Assembly (NCBI RefSeq): GCF_027924405.1
Contig: NZ_AP026978.1
Location: forward strand, 4,030,001-4,094,000
Source: Nocardia sputorum
GTDB taxonomy: Bacteria; Actinomycetota; Actinomycetes; Mycobacteriales; Mycobacteriaceae
DNA length: 64,000 nt
Direction: 5' to 3'
Below the pieces are notes generated by a model. That model worked only from the letters and a program-made list of their open reading frames with translations, did no database searches and was not told where the DNA came from. The position numbers and the translations under genes are program-made. The stretch's first letter is position 1, and every line of letters begins with the position of its first letter. Shown here in pieces: positions 21,066 through 29,043 of this stretch.

Positions 21066-22658
21066 GTGAGTAGCTGGGTGCGCCGGAAGTTCCACGGCAT
21101 CGGACGAATCGATCGGGCGATCGGCGGCGCGGTCGCCGAACTGCCGGCCTCGGTGGTCGACCACGGCCTCTTGCGGCTCACCAACAGTGCCGATTTCAGC
21201 GGCTTGTGGCTGGCTCTCGCGACACTGCTCGCCACCCGCCAGGGCGCACCGCGCCGGGCCGCGCTGCGCGGTGTCGCCTCCGTCGCAGGAGCCAGCCTCG
21301 TCGTCAATGTGGGCCTCAAGTCGCTCATCGCACGACGCAGGCCCGCCGCCGAACTGCTGCCGGTGTACCGGCGGCTCACCCCCGCCCCGAGGTCGTCGTC
21401 GTTCCCCTCGGGACACAGCGCCTGCGCCGCCGCGTTCGCCACGGCCGTGGCCATGGAAAGCCCGCGCACCGCGCTGGTGGTCGCCCCGCTGGCCGCCACC
21501 GTCGCCTACTCGCGGGTGCACACCGGCGTGCACTGGAGTTCCGATGTGGTCATCGGCGCGGCCGTCGGTTCCGGTGTCGCCTTGGCCACGCGACGCTGGT
21601 GGCCGGTGCGCGAATCCGATGAGGCGCAGGCCAGCCCGGTCCCCGCGGTGCCGACGCTGGTGGAGGGCAAAGGCCTCGTGGTCATGGTCAATCCGATTTC
21701 CGGCGATCCGAATTACGACCCCACCGACGACGTCGTCGAGGCCCTGCCCGCCGCCACCGTGCTGCGCACGCAGCCCGATGTCGACTGCGCCGACCAGCTC
21801 GAGCGGGCCATCGCCGACCACGGCGAACCGGTGCTGGCGGTCGGTGTCGCCGGTGGCGACGGCACGGTGGCGGCCGTGGCCGCGGTCGCGTTGCGCCACG
21901 AACTGCCGCTGGTCGTCATCCCCACCGGCACGCTCAACCACTTCGCCCGCGACCTCGGCGTCTACGACCTGCGCGAAGTGATCGATGCGACCGGCGAGGG
22001 CGAGGCGGTCGCGGTCGACATCGCCAGCGTCGAATGCGAGGACGAGACCGGTTCGCGCACCAGGCATCTGATCAACACGGCCAGCCTCGGCGCCTATCCG
22101 GATCTGGTGCAGCTGCGCGAACAATGGCAGTCACGCTGGGGCAAATGGCCGGCGTTCGCCGCCGCGCTCGTGGTCACCCTGCGCCGGGCCGAGCCGATCG
22201 AGATCTGCCTGGACGGACGCTGGCAGCGGGTCTGGTTCCTCTTCGTCGGCAACGGTCCCTACCATCCGCACGGCGCGGTGCCCGCTTTCCGCGACCGGCT
22301 CGACGCCGGACTGCTCGACGTGCGCTGGCTGCGCGCCGATCTGCGCTGGTCGCGCACCCGTGCCGTGCTGGCACTGCTGCTGGCGGCGATCGGCCACAGC
22401 AAGGTCTACGGCGAGCGGCAGCTGCCCGAACTCTTCGTGCACCTGCCCACGCCGGAGGCGCTGGCCACCGACGGTGAGGTGATCGGCAAGGCCACCCGGC
22501 TGCACTTCGCCATCGCGGGTCAGCTCGCCGTCTACCGCCGGGACGAATCGAATCCCCTCTGGGCCGACCGCAGCCGCCCCCACCACCGCCGATCGCCCTG
22601 GCTCCGCGACGCCTTCCGTGCCCGCCGACCGTTTCAGCGACGTGCGGGCGAAGACTGA
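21066..22658 (+). CDS. PAP2 phosphatase - diacylglycerol kinase (YegS/LCB5-like) fusion
   Basis: A 530-residue two-domain protein. Residues about 1-185 form a PAP2 phosphatase domain with its three motifs: KSLIARRRP (near 85), PSGH (114-117) and SRVHTGVHWSSD (near 150-160). Residues about 200-500 form a DAGK catalytic domain with VNPISG, GGDGT (263-267) and PTGTLNHFARDLG. One half removes a phosphate from a lipid, the other can add one, so it probably acts on the same lipid pool at the membrane. GTG start. Similar fusions occur in actinobacteria. Confidence 0.9.
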   Translation: MSSWVRRKFHGIGRIDRAIGGAVAELPASVVDHGLLRLTNSADFSGLWLALATLLATRQGAPRRAALRGVASVAGASLVVNVGLKSLIARRRPAAELLPVYRRLTPAPRSSSFPSGHSACAAAFATAVAMESPRTALVVAPLAATVAYSRVHTGVHWSSDVVIGAAVGSGVALATRRWWPVRESDEAQASPVPAVPTLVEGKGLVVMVNPISGDPNYDPTDDVVEALPAATVLRTQPDVDCADQLERAIADHGEPVLAVGVAGGDGTVAAVAAVALRHELPLVVIPTGTLNHFARDLGVYDLREVIDATGEGEAVAVDIASVECEDETGSRTRHLINTASLGAYPDLVQLREQWQSRWGKWPAFAAALVVTLRRAEPIEICLDGRWQRVWFLFVGNGPYHPHGAVPAFRDRLDAGLLDVRWLRADLRWSRTRAVLALLLAAIGHSKVYGERQLPELFVHLPTPEALATDGEVIGKATRLHFAIAGQLAVYRRDESNPLWADRSRPHHRRSPWLRDAFRARRPFQRRAGED

Positions 22659-22672
22659 CCCACGGCCGCGCC

Positions 22673-23239
22673 CTACTTCATGTAGCGCAGCAACCCGAGG
22701 TCCGGCTCGAGCGCGCCGTCCTGGCCCAGGGACAGGAAGTCCGCCTCGACGGCGTCGCGCTCCAGCACCCCGGCCCGCACCGCGTGGTAACGCACGACCG
22801 ACCAGAGGAAGATATCGAGATCGTCGAAACGAGTGCCGCCCTCGACGACTTCCTCCTCGTGGAACCAGATCGCGACCTGTCCGTTGGTGAGCACCAGGTA
22901 CAGGTTGCCGCCGCCGTCCGCGCCGATCGAGTACACGTCGTCGTCGGTCAACTCGGTCTCGTAGTCGGAGTCCATCAGCCCGCAGTCGTTGCCGGCGAAA
23001 TCGAAACCGTAGGACCAGGAATGGATGTCCAGGAACTGCGGCATGCGCCCGGATCGCACCCGGCGGTCGAAGGCCGCCAGAGCCGCCGCGGCCGCGGGCG
23101 CCAACCGGTCCAGAAAGGGCGCCACGGGCCGGGTTTCTTCCGGCACGATGACCGGCGGCCGGTCGGCGAACCATCTCGCCAGATCGGCGTCCAGGTCGCG
23201 CTCGACATAGCCGGCCAAGTCGTCACGAGTAAGTGTCAC
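22673..23239 (-). CDS. SMI1/KNR4 (SUKH)-like protein
   Basis: A 188-residue soluble acidic protein. The segment from about 95 to 130 (YSIGADGGGNLYLVLTNGQ, IWFHEEE) matches the core of the SUKH/SMI1-KNR4 fold, a group that includes immunity proteins of polymorphic toxin systems. No toxin gene lies beside it; neighbours are a lipid enzyme (convergent) and yaeQ (divergent), so an immunity role is not supported by context. Assignment rests on the short motif. Confidence 0.6.
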   Translation of the reverse strand: MTLTRDDLAGYVERDLDADLARWFADRPPVIVPEETRPVAPFLDRLAPAAAAALAAFDRRVRSGRMPQFLDIHSWSYGFDFAGNDCGLMDSDYETELTDDDVYSIGADGGGNLYLVLTNGQVAIWFHEEEVVEGGTRFDDLDIFLWSVVRYHAVRAGVLERDAVEADFLSLGQDGALEPDLGLLRYMK

Positions 23240-23374
23240 CGCCGAATCCTAGACGGGGGCAGACGCATTCGCCGGCTTGCGCACGTCGTACTGCACCTGT
23301 CGCAGCCGCACTGCACGTCCGCCGCCGTCCCTGCGCGGCCGCATCCGGTAGCCCAGCGTTAAGCTGCTGCACCT

Positions 23375-23917
23375 ATGGCACTCAGCGCGACACTGCACAG
23401 CTTCGCCGTCCACTTGGCCGACGTCGACCGCGGCGTCTATCAGGAGCTGGAGTTGCGGGTGGCGTGTCACCCGTCGGAATCCGCGGAGTTCATGCTGACC
23501 CGCGTGCTGGCCTACTGCCTCGAGTACGAGGAGGGGATCGCCTTCAGCGACGGCGGAGTCTCGTCCACCGACGAGCCCGCGGTGCTGGTCCGCGACCTCA
23601 CCGGACGGCTGACCGCGTGGATCGAAGTCGGCGCGCCGGACGCCGAGCGGGTGCACCGGGGCAGCAAGCTGGCCGAACGCGTCGCCGTCTACACCCATCG
23701 CGACCCGGTGAAAGTACTGGCGCAACTCACCGGCAAACGCATTCATCGCGCCGACGCGATACCGCTGTACAGCTTCGATCGCGACTTCATCGATGCCGCC
23801 GTCGCCGCGGTCGAACGACGCAACGCTGTCACCCTGTCCGTCACCGAGCGTTTGCTGTATCTGGACCTCAACGGCACCGGACTGAGCACTTCCGTGCACG
23901 AGCACCGGCTCACGTAG
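23375..23917 (+). CDS. yaeQ: YaeQ family protein
   Basis: A 180-residue protein matching YaeQ along its length (MALSATLHSFAVHLADVDRGVY start; EFMLTRVLAYCLEYEEGI; WIEVGAPDAERVHRGSK). YaeQ has a PD-(D/E)xK nuclease-like fold with a partly conserved active site (E..D..ExK pattern); the biological role is unknown. More usual in proteobacteria but also found in actinobacteria. Confidence 0.9.
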   Translation: MALSATLHSFAVHLADVDRGVYQELELRVACHPSESAEFMLTRVLAYCLEYEEGIAFSDGGVSSTDEPAVLVRDLTGRLTAWIEVGAPDAERVHRGSKLAERVAVYTHRDPVKVLAQLTGKRIHRADAIPLYSFDRDFIDAAVAAVERRNAVTLSVTERLLYLDLNGTGLSTSVHEHRLT

Positions 23918-24113
23918 CGTTCTTCGATCCGGACCGTTCGCGATAGGCCGGCGACGCCGGTCGTCATGTTGCGCACGGGGTGTTGTCCCTGGCCGACCGA
24001 AGCGGTTTTTCGACCTCCCCCACGGAACCGGCGCGGCGTTCGAGTCCCAGCGGAACCACCCGAACGGCGACCCACCGTCTACTGCGAGGTGGGGAAGGTT
24101 CGTGACGCGCGGC

Positions 24114-24587
24114 TCACCGCATCCGGCGTTCGCACTCCTCGAATTCGGCTCCCGTTGCGAAGCAGTCGTCGAGGCCGCTCTGCACGTCGCCACTGGTGGG
24201 CGGCTCACCGCAGAGGATTCCGCAGCGCTCGTAGTTCGGGACGGCAGTGCCGTCGGGCCGATGGCAGGCGTCGCTGTCACAGGCGTAGCCGCGCGTGTGG
24301 GGATCGCGCGGGATCGGGTTCCGGCTATAGGACCACACGAACGCGTCGGTGTTCTGTACCTGTGTGCAGTAGACGGTCCGACCGTCGGCGAGGTGGCCAA
24401 CCGCGCCGGGATCCTGGCAATAGTCGTTCAAGGTGACCGTGGAACCGTTCGACGGTCCGGCCGACCCACTGCCCGACGGCAGCGGCGCGGCCGCCGAGGT
24501 CGCGAACATCGCCGCCAGGAACGTCACCCCGCCGACAACCCCCACGACAATCCTGTGCACCACCCCTCCCTCAGCGAGCCCACCCAT
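24114..24587 (-). CDS. Secreted cysteine-rich hypothetical protein
   Basis: A 157-residue protein with a Sec-type signal (hydrophobic about 11-32, cleavage near AAAAP). The mature part has eight cysteines, including YACDSDAC and RCGILCG, enough for four disulfides. No known family recognised. The ATG at 24587 follows GGGAGGGAAGT, a good ribosome site. It lies downstream of ureC, where urease accessory genes might be expected, but shows no resemblance to UreF, UreG or UreD. Confidence 0.65.
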   Translation of the reverse strand: MGGLAEGGVVHRIVVGVVGGVTFLAAMFATSAAAPLPSGSGSAGPSNGSTVTLNDYCQDPGAVGHLADGRTVYCTQVQNTDAFVWSYSRNPIPRDPHTRGYACDSDACHRPDGTAVPNYERCGILCGEPPTSGDVQSGLDDCFATGAEFEECERRMR

Positions 24588-24643
24588 ACTTCCCTCCCTA
24601 CTACTTCACGACCGAGCCCCGGACTATACGCTTTCCACCAACA

Positions 24644-24700
24644 CGAGTGGCACATGAGCGTGAACCCTTCTCGCGCTCCGCCACGACCATGTGCCACTCG
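24644..24700. repeat. Perfect 13-bp inverted repeat downstream of ureC
   Basis: CGAGTGGCACATG (24644-24656) and CATGTGCCACTCG (24688-24700), separated by 31 nt. It has no T-tract on either side. It could be a terminator of the urease operon, a regulatory stem or the scar of a lost element. Confidence 0.6.
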
Positions 24701-24828
24701 CAGAGTTGGCCTGTTTGCCCGTGTTCGGCCTCGGAGGGTAGGGCCGTTGCACTCGCCGTGCATGTGCGGCTTCCGGTCCACGAGTGTCCATGGTTGCGAG
24801 CTGGCACGCTCAGGCGAATCGCCGGCGC

Positions 24829-26550
24829 TCAGAACAGGAAATAGCGCTGCGCCATGGGCAATTCGGCAGCTGGTTGTTCGCGCCAGACCTCGCCGTCGAT
24901 GCGGACGGTGAAGGTGTCCGGGTCGACCTCGATGCGCGGCATGGCGTCGTTGTGCGGCAGATCCGTCTTCGTCACGCCCCGCACGTTGCGGACCGGCACC
25001 AGCCTGCGCCGCACCCGCAGCCGGTCGGCGAGGCCGTCCTCGATCGCCTGCTCGGAGACGAAATGCAGCGAGGTGGCGGCGGCGGTCGCCGGGGCGGCGC
25101 CGAACATGGGGCGCGGTAGCACCGGCTGCGGTGTCGGGATGGAGGCGTTGGCGTCGCCCATCGCGGCCCAGGCGATCGCGCCGCCCTTGAGCACGGCGTG
25201 CGGGCGAACGCCGAAGAACGCGGGCTCCCACAGCACCAGATCGGCGAGCTTGCCCACTTCGACCGAACCGATCTCGTGGTCCAGGCCGTGCGCGATAGCC
25301 GGGCAGATGGTGTATTTCGCGACGTACCGCCGCACCCGTGCGTTGTCGGCGGCGCCGTCGCCCGGCAGGGCGCCGCGGCGGCGCTTCATCACGTGCGCGG
25401 TCTGCCAGGTGCGCAGTACGACCTCACCGATGCGGCCCATGGCCTGCGAGTCGCTGCCGATCATCGAGATGGCGCCCAGATCGTGCAGCAGGTCCTCGGC
25501 CGCGATGGTGGACGGGCGGATGCGGCTCTCGGCGAAGGCCAGGTCCTCGGGGATCGACGCGCTCAGGTGGTGGCACACCATGAGCATGTCCAGGTGCTCG
25601 TCGAGCGTGTTGATCGTGTGCGGGCGAGTCGGGTTGGTCGAGCTGGGCAGCACGTTGGGATGGGCGGCGACGGTGATGATGTCGGGCGCGTGCCCGCCGC
25701 CCGCGCCCTCGGTGTGGTAGGCGTGGATGCCGCGCCCGGCGATCGCCGCGAGGGTGTCCTCGACGAAACCCGCCTCGTTCAAGGTGTCCGAGTGCAGCGC
25801 GACCTGGACCCCGGCCGCGTCGGCCACGGTGAGGCAGGCATCGATCGCGGCCGGTGTGGAGCCCCAATCCTCGTGCAACTTGAATCCCGCCGCCCCGGCT
25901 CGCAATTGCTCCCACATGGCCTCGGCGCTGACGGTGTTGCCCTTGCCGAGCAGCACGATGTTCACCGGCCAGCCGTCGGTGGCCTCGAGCATCCGCGCCA
26001 GATGCCACGCGCCGGGCGTCACGGTGGTCGCCTTGCTGCCCTCGGCCGGGCCGGTGCCCCCGCCGATGAGGGTGGTGATGCCGCCGCCGAGCGCCTCCTC
26101 CAGGAGCTGCGGGCAGATGAAGTGCACGTGGCAGTCGATCGCGCCCGCGGTGAGGATGCGGCCGTTGCCCGCGATGATCTCGGTGGACGGGCCGACGACG
26201 AGATCGGGGTGCACCCCGGTCATGGTGTCGGGATTGCCCGCCTTGCCGATCGCGCTGATCCGTCCGTCACGAATACCCACGTCCGCCTTGACGATTCCCC
26301 AATGGTCGACGATCACCACGCCCGTGATCACGGTGTCGGGAGCGCCTTCGGCGCGCGTCGCCCGGGATTGGCCCATCGATTCGCGCAGCACCTTGCCACC
26401 GCCGAACACGGCCTCGTCGCCCGCGCGCCCCGGTCCCCCGCTGCGGTCCTCGGTGATCTCGATCAGCAGATCGGTGTCCGCCAATCGAATCCGGTCGCCC
26501 GTCGTCGGCCCGAACAGTTCGGCGTACCGGGCCCGGCTCAGCTCACTCAT
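24829..26550 (-). CDS. ureC: Urease subunit alpha
   Basis: A 573-residue catalytic subunit that hydrolyses urea to ammonia and carbamate at a di-nickel centre. Visible motifs are HVHFICP (nickel His pair), FKLHEDWG (carbamylated Lys), [13 protein letters not shown] and MVCHHL (catalytic His region). Length is typical. The ATG at 26550 follows GGAGG. Last gene of ureA-ureB-ureC; the accessory genes ureF, ureG and ureD are not in this window. Confidence 0.97.
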   Translation of the reverse strand: MSELSRARYAELFGPTTGDRIRLADTDLLIEITEDRSGGPGRAGDEAVFGGGKVLRESMGQSRATRAEGAPDTVITGVVIVDHWGIVKADVGIRDGRISAIGKAGNPDTMTGVHPDLVVGPSTEIIAGNGRILTAGAIDCHVHFICPQLLEEALGGGITTLIGGGTGPAEGSKATTVTPGAWHLARMLEATDGWPVNIVLLGKGNTVSAEAMWEQLRAGAAGFKLHEDWGSTPAAIDACLTVADAAGVQVALHSDTLNEAGFVEDTLAAIAGRGIHAYHTEGAGGGHAPDIITVAAHPNVLPSSTNPTRPHTINTLDEHLDMLMVCHHLSASIPEDLAFAESRIRPSTIAAEDLLHDLGAISMIGSDSQAMGRIGEVVLRTWQTAHVMKRRRGALPGDGAADNARVRRYVAKYTICPAIAHGLDHEIGSVEVGKLADLVLWEPAFFGVRPHAVLKGGAIAWAAMGDANASIPTPQPVLPRPMFGAAPATAAATSLHFVSEQAIEDGLADRLRVRRRLVPVRNVRGVTKTDLPHNDAMPRIEVDPDTFTVRIDGEVWREQPAAELPMAQRYFLF

Positions 26551-26597
26551 CGCGTCCTCCTGCCCGGCACTTCCCGGGGATCGGCCGGGCCCATGCA

Positions 26598-26909
26598 CTA
26601 GTCATCGAGACGCCCGGGTGGGGTGCGGCTGATCCCGTGGACCTCGCGTGCGCCGCCCAGCGGCACGAGCCGCACGCGTTGCCCGAGACCGGGTTCGAAG
26701 CGCACCGCGGTCCCGGCCGGGATGTCCAGGCGGTGTCCGTGCGCGGCCGCCCGGTCGAACCGCAGCGCCGCGTTCGCTTGCGGGAAGTGCACATGGCTGC
26801 CGACCTGCACCGGCCGATCACCGGTGTTCAGCACGTCCAGTTCGAGGCGCTCAGCGCCGGGATTCAGCTCGATGACGCCCTCGGCGCAGAAGTATTCGCC
26901 CGGGATCAC
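26598..26909 (-). CDS. ureB: Urease subunit beta
   Basis: A 103-residue structural subunit ([11 protein letters not shown] start, then [35 protein letters not shown] end). The start is a GTG at 26909, fixed by family alignment to the conserved IPGE; the open frame extends upstream through a ureA shadow. 47 bp from ureC and 50 bp from ureA, same operon. Confidence 0.95.
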   Translation of the reverse strand: MIPGEYFCAEGVIELNPGAERLELDVLNTGDRPVQVGSHVHFPQANAALRFDRAAAHGHRLDIPAGTAVRFEPGLGQRVRLVPLGGAREVHGISRTPPGRLDD

Positions 26910-26959
26910 GCCGGGCCTCGCTTCGCCTGGGCGGCGTTCGAATACCGCATGCCGCCCGC

Positions 26960-27262
26960 CTAGCCGATCGGATGGTGCACGGTGACGAGTTTGGTGCCGT
27001 CCGGGAAGGTCGCCTCGACCTGGACATCGGGAATCATCTCCGGCACGCCTTCCATCACGTCGTCGCGGGCCAGGACCGTGCGCCCCGAGGACATCAGCTC
27101 GGCGACGGTACGGCCGTCCCGTGCGCCTTCCAGCACGTGATCGGTGATCAGCGCGACCGCCTCGGGATGGTTCAGCTTGAGTCCGCGCGCCCGCCTGCGC
27201 CGGGCCAGCTCGGCGGCGTAGCTCAGCAGCAGGCGCTCCTGCTCGTGCGGTGACAGTCGCAT
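26960..27262 (-). CDS. ureA: Urease subunit gamma
   Basis: A 100-residue structural subunit ([19 protein letters not shown] start; [29 protein letters not shown] end). Full length for the family. First gene of the urease operon; the thioesterase gene lies 75 bp upstream on the same strand and may share transcription, as in M. tuberculosis, where a PaaI-type gene precedes ureA. Confidence 0.96.
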   Translation of the reverse strand: MRLSPHEQERLLLSYAAELARRRRARGLKLNHPEAVALITDHVLEGARDGRTVAELMSSGRTVLARDDVMEGVPEMIPDVQVEATFPDGTKLVTVHHPIG

Positions 27263-27337
27263 CCGGGCTCCTCACCGGTTCACAGAGGCGGGTGACGGCC
27301 ATTCTGGCACGCCCGTTCCGCCCTCGCCGGGCGACGG

Positions 27338-27784
27338 TCAGGAACGATGGGGCAGATTCTGCAAGCGCACCTGGCCGCGGGCCACGGTGCGGTTCTGCTC
27401 GTCGGTGATGACGACCTGCCACAGCTGCTGCAGTCTGCCCCGGTGCAGCGGCGTCGCCTCGCCCGACAGCGTGCCCTCGCGCACCGCGCGCAGGAAATCG
27501 GTGTTGTTGTTCACGCCGACCACCGTGCCCTGGTCGCCGAACCAGATGCCGCCTGCGATGCTGGCGAGCGTCTCGATGACGGTGCAGTACACACCGCCGT
27601 TCTGGATGCCCGCGGGCTGGTAGAGATGCGGTTTGACGACCCACTCGCCGCGCACGCGGTCGGGGCTCAGCTCGGTGTAGCGCAGGCCGATCAGGTCGGC
27701 GAAGGTGCCTTCGCTGTAGGCGTTCATCTGCTCCGGCGTGACGCCCGCCAGCGAGCCGAACCGCTGCGTTTCCTGCTGTGTCAT
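27338..27784 (-). CDS. PaaI/hotdog-fold thioesterase
   Basis: A 148-residue hotdog-fold protein of the PaaI type. The active-site segment [15 protein letters not shown] (about 60-75) has the usual Asn-Gly-Gly; [13 protein letters not shown] follows. Predicted to hydrolyse an acyl-CoA. Equivalent to the gene preceding ureA in M. tuberculosis (Rv1847, from memory). Confidence 0.88.
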   Translation of the reverse strand: MTQQETQRFGSLAGVTPEQMNAYSEGTFADLIGLRYTELSPDRVRGEWVVKPHLYQPAGIQNGGVYCTVIETLASIAGGIWFGDQGTVVGVNNNTDFLRAVREGTLSGEATPLHRGRLQQLWQVVITDEQNRTVARGQVRLQNLPHRS

Positions 27785-27826
27785 GTATTCACTGTCGCAC
27801 AGCCCCCACCGCCCGCCGGCGCGGCC

Positions 27827-28642
27827 TCATCCGCCGGCCAGCGTGACCGACCGGCCGTTCAGCGGCTGGGTCGGCCGGTTGCTGTGGGCGAACAACGCCC
27901 GGTAGCGGTCGGCGTCGGCGGGGGCCACCGCGACCGGACTGCCGAGCACCGTCCACGAGACACCCTCGCTGCACGGCGGGGTGGTGAGTGAACCCTGATA
28001 ACGGTACTGATCGGTGGCACCCGGCAACATCGAGCGCAAGTCGATCGGGCCCGGCACGACCGTCTCGGCGTCCACCGCCCGCGGCGCGACCGAGAGGATC
28101 GGCGCGAAGCCCGACGGCCCCGGTGCGGCCCGCAGCAGCACACCGAGCACAGCCACCTGACCTGTCGCGCTCTTGTGCACGAAGTGCGCTTCCATCGTGG
28201 TACCCACGCCGTCCACGGTGTGCTCGCTCGGCAGGTGGAAATGGAATTGCACGAGCTCGAACGGCACGTCGTCGACCACGATCCGATTTCCGTTGTGCGG
28301 CGGGAGATTCGCCTGCACGGTGTGCCCGTTGTTCCGCAGCGTCACCGTGGGCACCGAGTGGTAGTCGACGGTGGTGTGCTCGTGCGGCTCGAGGCGGGCG
28401 TGACCGGGCAGATCGACGGGTGACTGCTGATGGCCGCTCTTGCAGGTCAGGAAGTCCCGGTCCAGGTCGGCCCAATGGTCGGGGCCCTCGGCGTCGTAAT
28501 CCCAGTGCGGCGCGTGGTGCGTCGACGGTTCGCCCGTCGGTCCCCGCTGCCCGCCCGAGCCGCAGGCGGGCAGCACGAGTACCGCGACCGCGGCCAGGAC
28601 CGCGGCGATCGATCGGGGACGGAACGGTGTGCTGGTGGGCAA
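27827..28642 (-). CDS. Alpha-type carbonic anhydrase, lipoprotein
   Basis: A 271-residue enzyme interconverting CO2 and bicarbonate outside the membrane. Zinc ligands are H134 and H136 (QFHFH) and H153 (EAHFVH); the E140-H141 pair and GSLTTPPCSEGV are also conserved. A signal peptide ends in LPAC with the lipidated Cys27. The start is an unusual TTG at 28642, chosen because it puts the signal peptide at the N terminus and follows GAGGGG; the same frame stays open to a GTG at 28972 but would add 110 residues of low-complexity sequence. Urease nearby produces CO2, so a joint pH/CO2 role is possible. Confidence 0.88.
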   Translation of the reverse strand: MPTSTPFRPRSIAAVLAAVAVLVLPACGSGGQRGPTGEPSTHHAPHWDYDAEGPDHWADLDRDFLTCKSGHQQSPVDLPGHARLEPHEHTTVDYHSVPTVTLRNNGHTVQANLPPHNGNRIVVDDVPFELVQFHFHLPSEHTVDGVGTTMEAHFVHKSATGQVAVLGVLLRAAPGPSGFAPILSVAPRAVDAETVVPGPIDLRSMLPGATDQYRYQGSLTTPPCSEGVSWTVLGSPVAVAPADADRYRALFAHSNRPTQPLNGRSVTLAGG

Positions 28643-28911
28643 GCTGACAACCCCTCGAACTTCCGGAGAGCCACCGTGAAAGCCTGTGCGGGAGGGCAAG
28701 CGGGCGTCATCGACGACTCGGACCAGGCGCGCGACGGTGCGCACCGATGACCGCGACACGGCACCGGGCCGAATCCGCGACGCGGCGGTGACCCGCCGAG
28801 GACGGCCGGACCACGAATAACCCTGTCGTGCAGCGGGTTCGGGCGTTCGTGTCGGCGTCAGACTAGATCCGTGCCCCGGCGGCACGCCAGAGCGGGCGAC
28901 GCAGGTCACAG

Positions 28912-29008
28912 GGAACAGAGCGGCGGGCCCCACCGGAGGTGGAGCCCGCCGCGGCACGGGATCGGGGGTCACCGCAGCCCTCGGGACTCTCGCGCGATCC
29001 GTACGCCG
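28912..29008 (-). ncRNA. Candidate iron-regulated small RNA
   Basis: A promoter with an embedded iron box (29014-29043) points leftward. The predicted start is about 29007 and the first strong hairpin closes at 28920, giving a transcript of about 95 nt. It contains C-rich single-strand segments (GGTGACCCCCGATCCC), and the hairpin apex includes CCACCTCC, complementary to a Shine-Dalgarno sequence. No good ORF fits; a GTG at 28972 opens in the carbonic anhydrase frame but must cross the hairpin. Mycobacteria have an IdeR-controlled sRNA (MrsI), so a functional analogue is plausible. This is inference. Confidence 0.4.
28920..28952 (-). terminator. Strong terminator-type hairpin
   Basis: GCGGCGGGC (28920-28928) and CCACC (28930-28934) pair with GGTGG (28938-28942) and GCCCGCCGC (28944-28952), leaving a single C/A mismatch and a 3-nt loop. 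It would end transcripts from the FhuF-like gene and from the internal iron-box promoter. Confidence 0.65.
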
Positions 29009-29013
29009 AGATA

Positions 29014-29043
29014 AGTATAGGTCAGGCTTACCTAACTAAGCAA
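29014..29043 (-). promoter_or_regulatory. Iron-box promoter at the 3' end of the FhuF-like gene
   Basis: Reading the minus strand: TTGCTT (29043-29038), an 18-nt spacer, TATACT (29019-29014). The spacer and -10 carry a DtxR/IdeR box (29017-29035) matching TTAGGTTAGGCTAACCTAA at 16 of 19 positions. It overlaps the last codons and TAA stop of the FhuF-like gene. 23 of 30 bases match the promoter at 29804-29833. Confidence 0.65.

Noticed and set aside
22673..23239. A toxin-immunity locus based on the SUKH-like protein
   Set aside because: No toxin, effector delivery gene or repeated immunity genes are adjacent.
28643..28972. An upstream GTG start that would extend the carbonic anhydrase by 110 residues
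   Set aside because: The added stretch is low-complexity, crosses a strong hairpin, and would bury a clear lipoprotein signal peptide in the middle of the protein.
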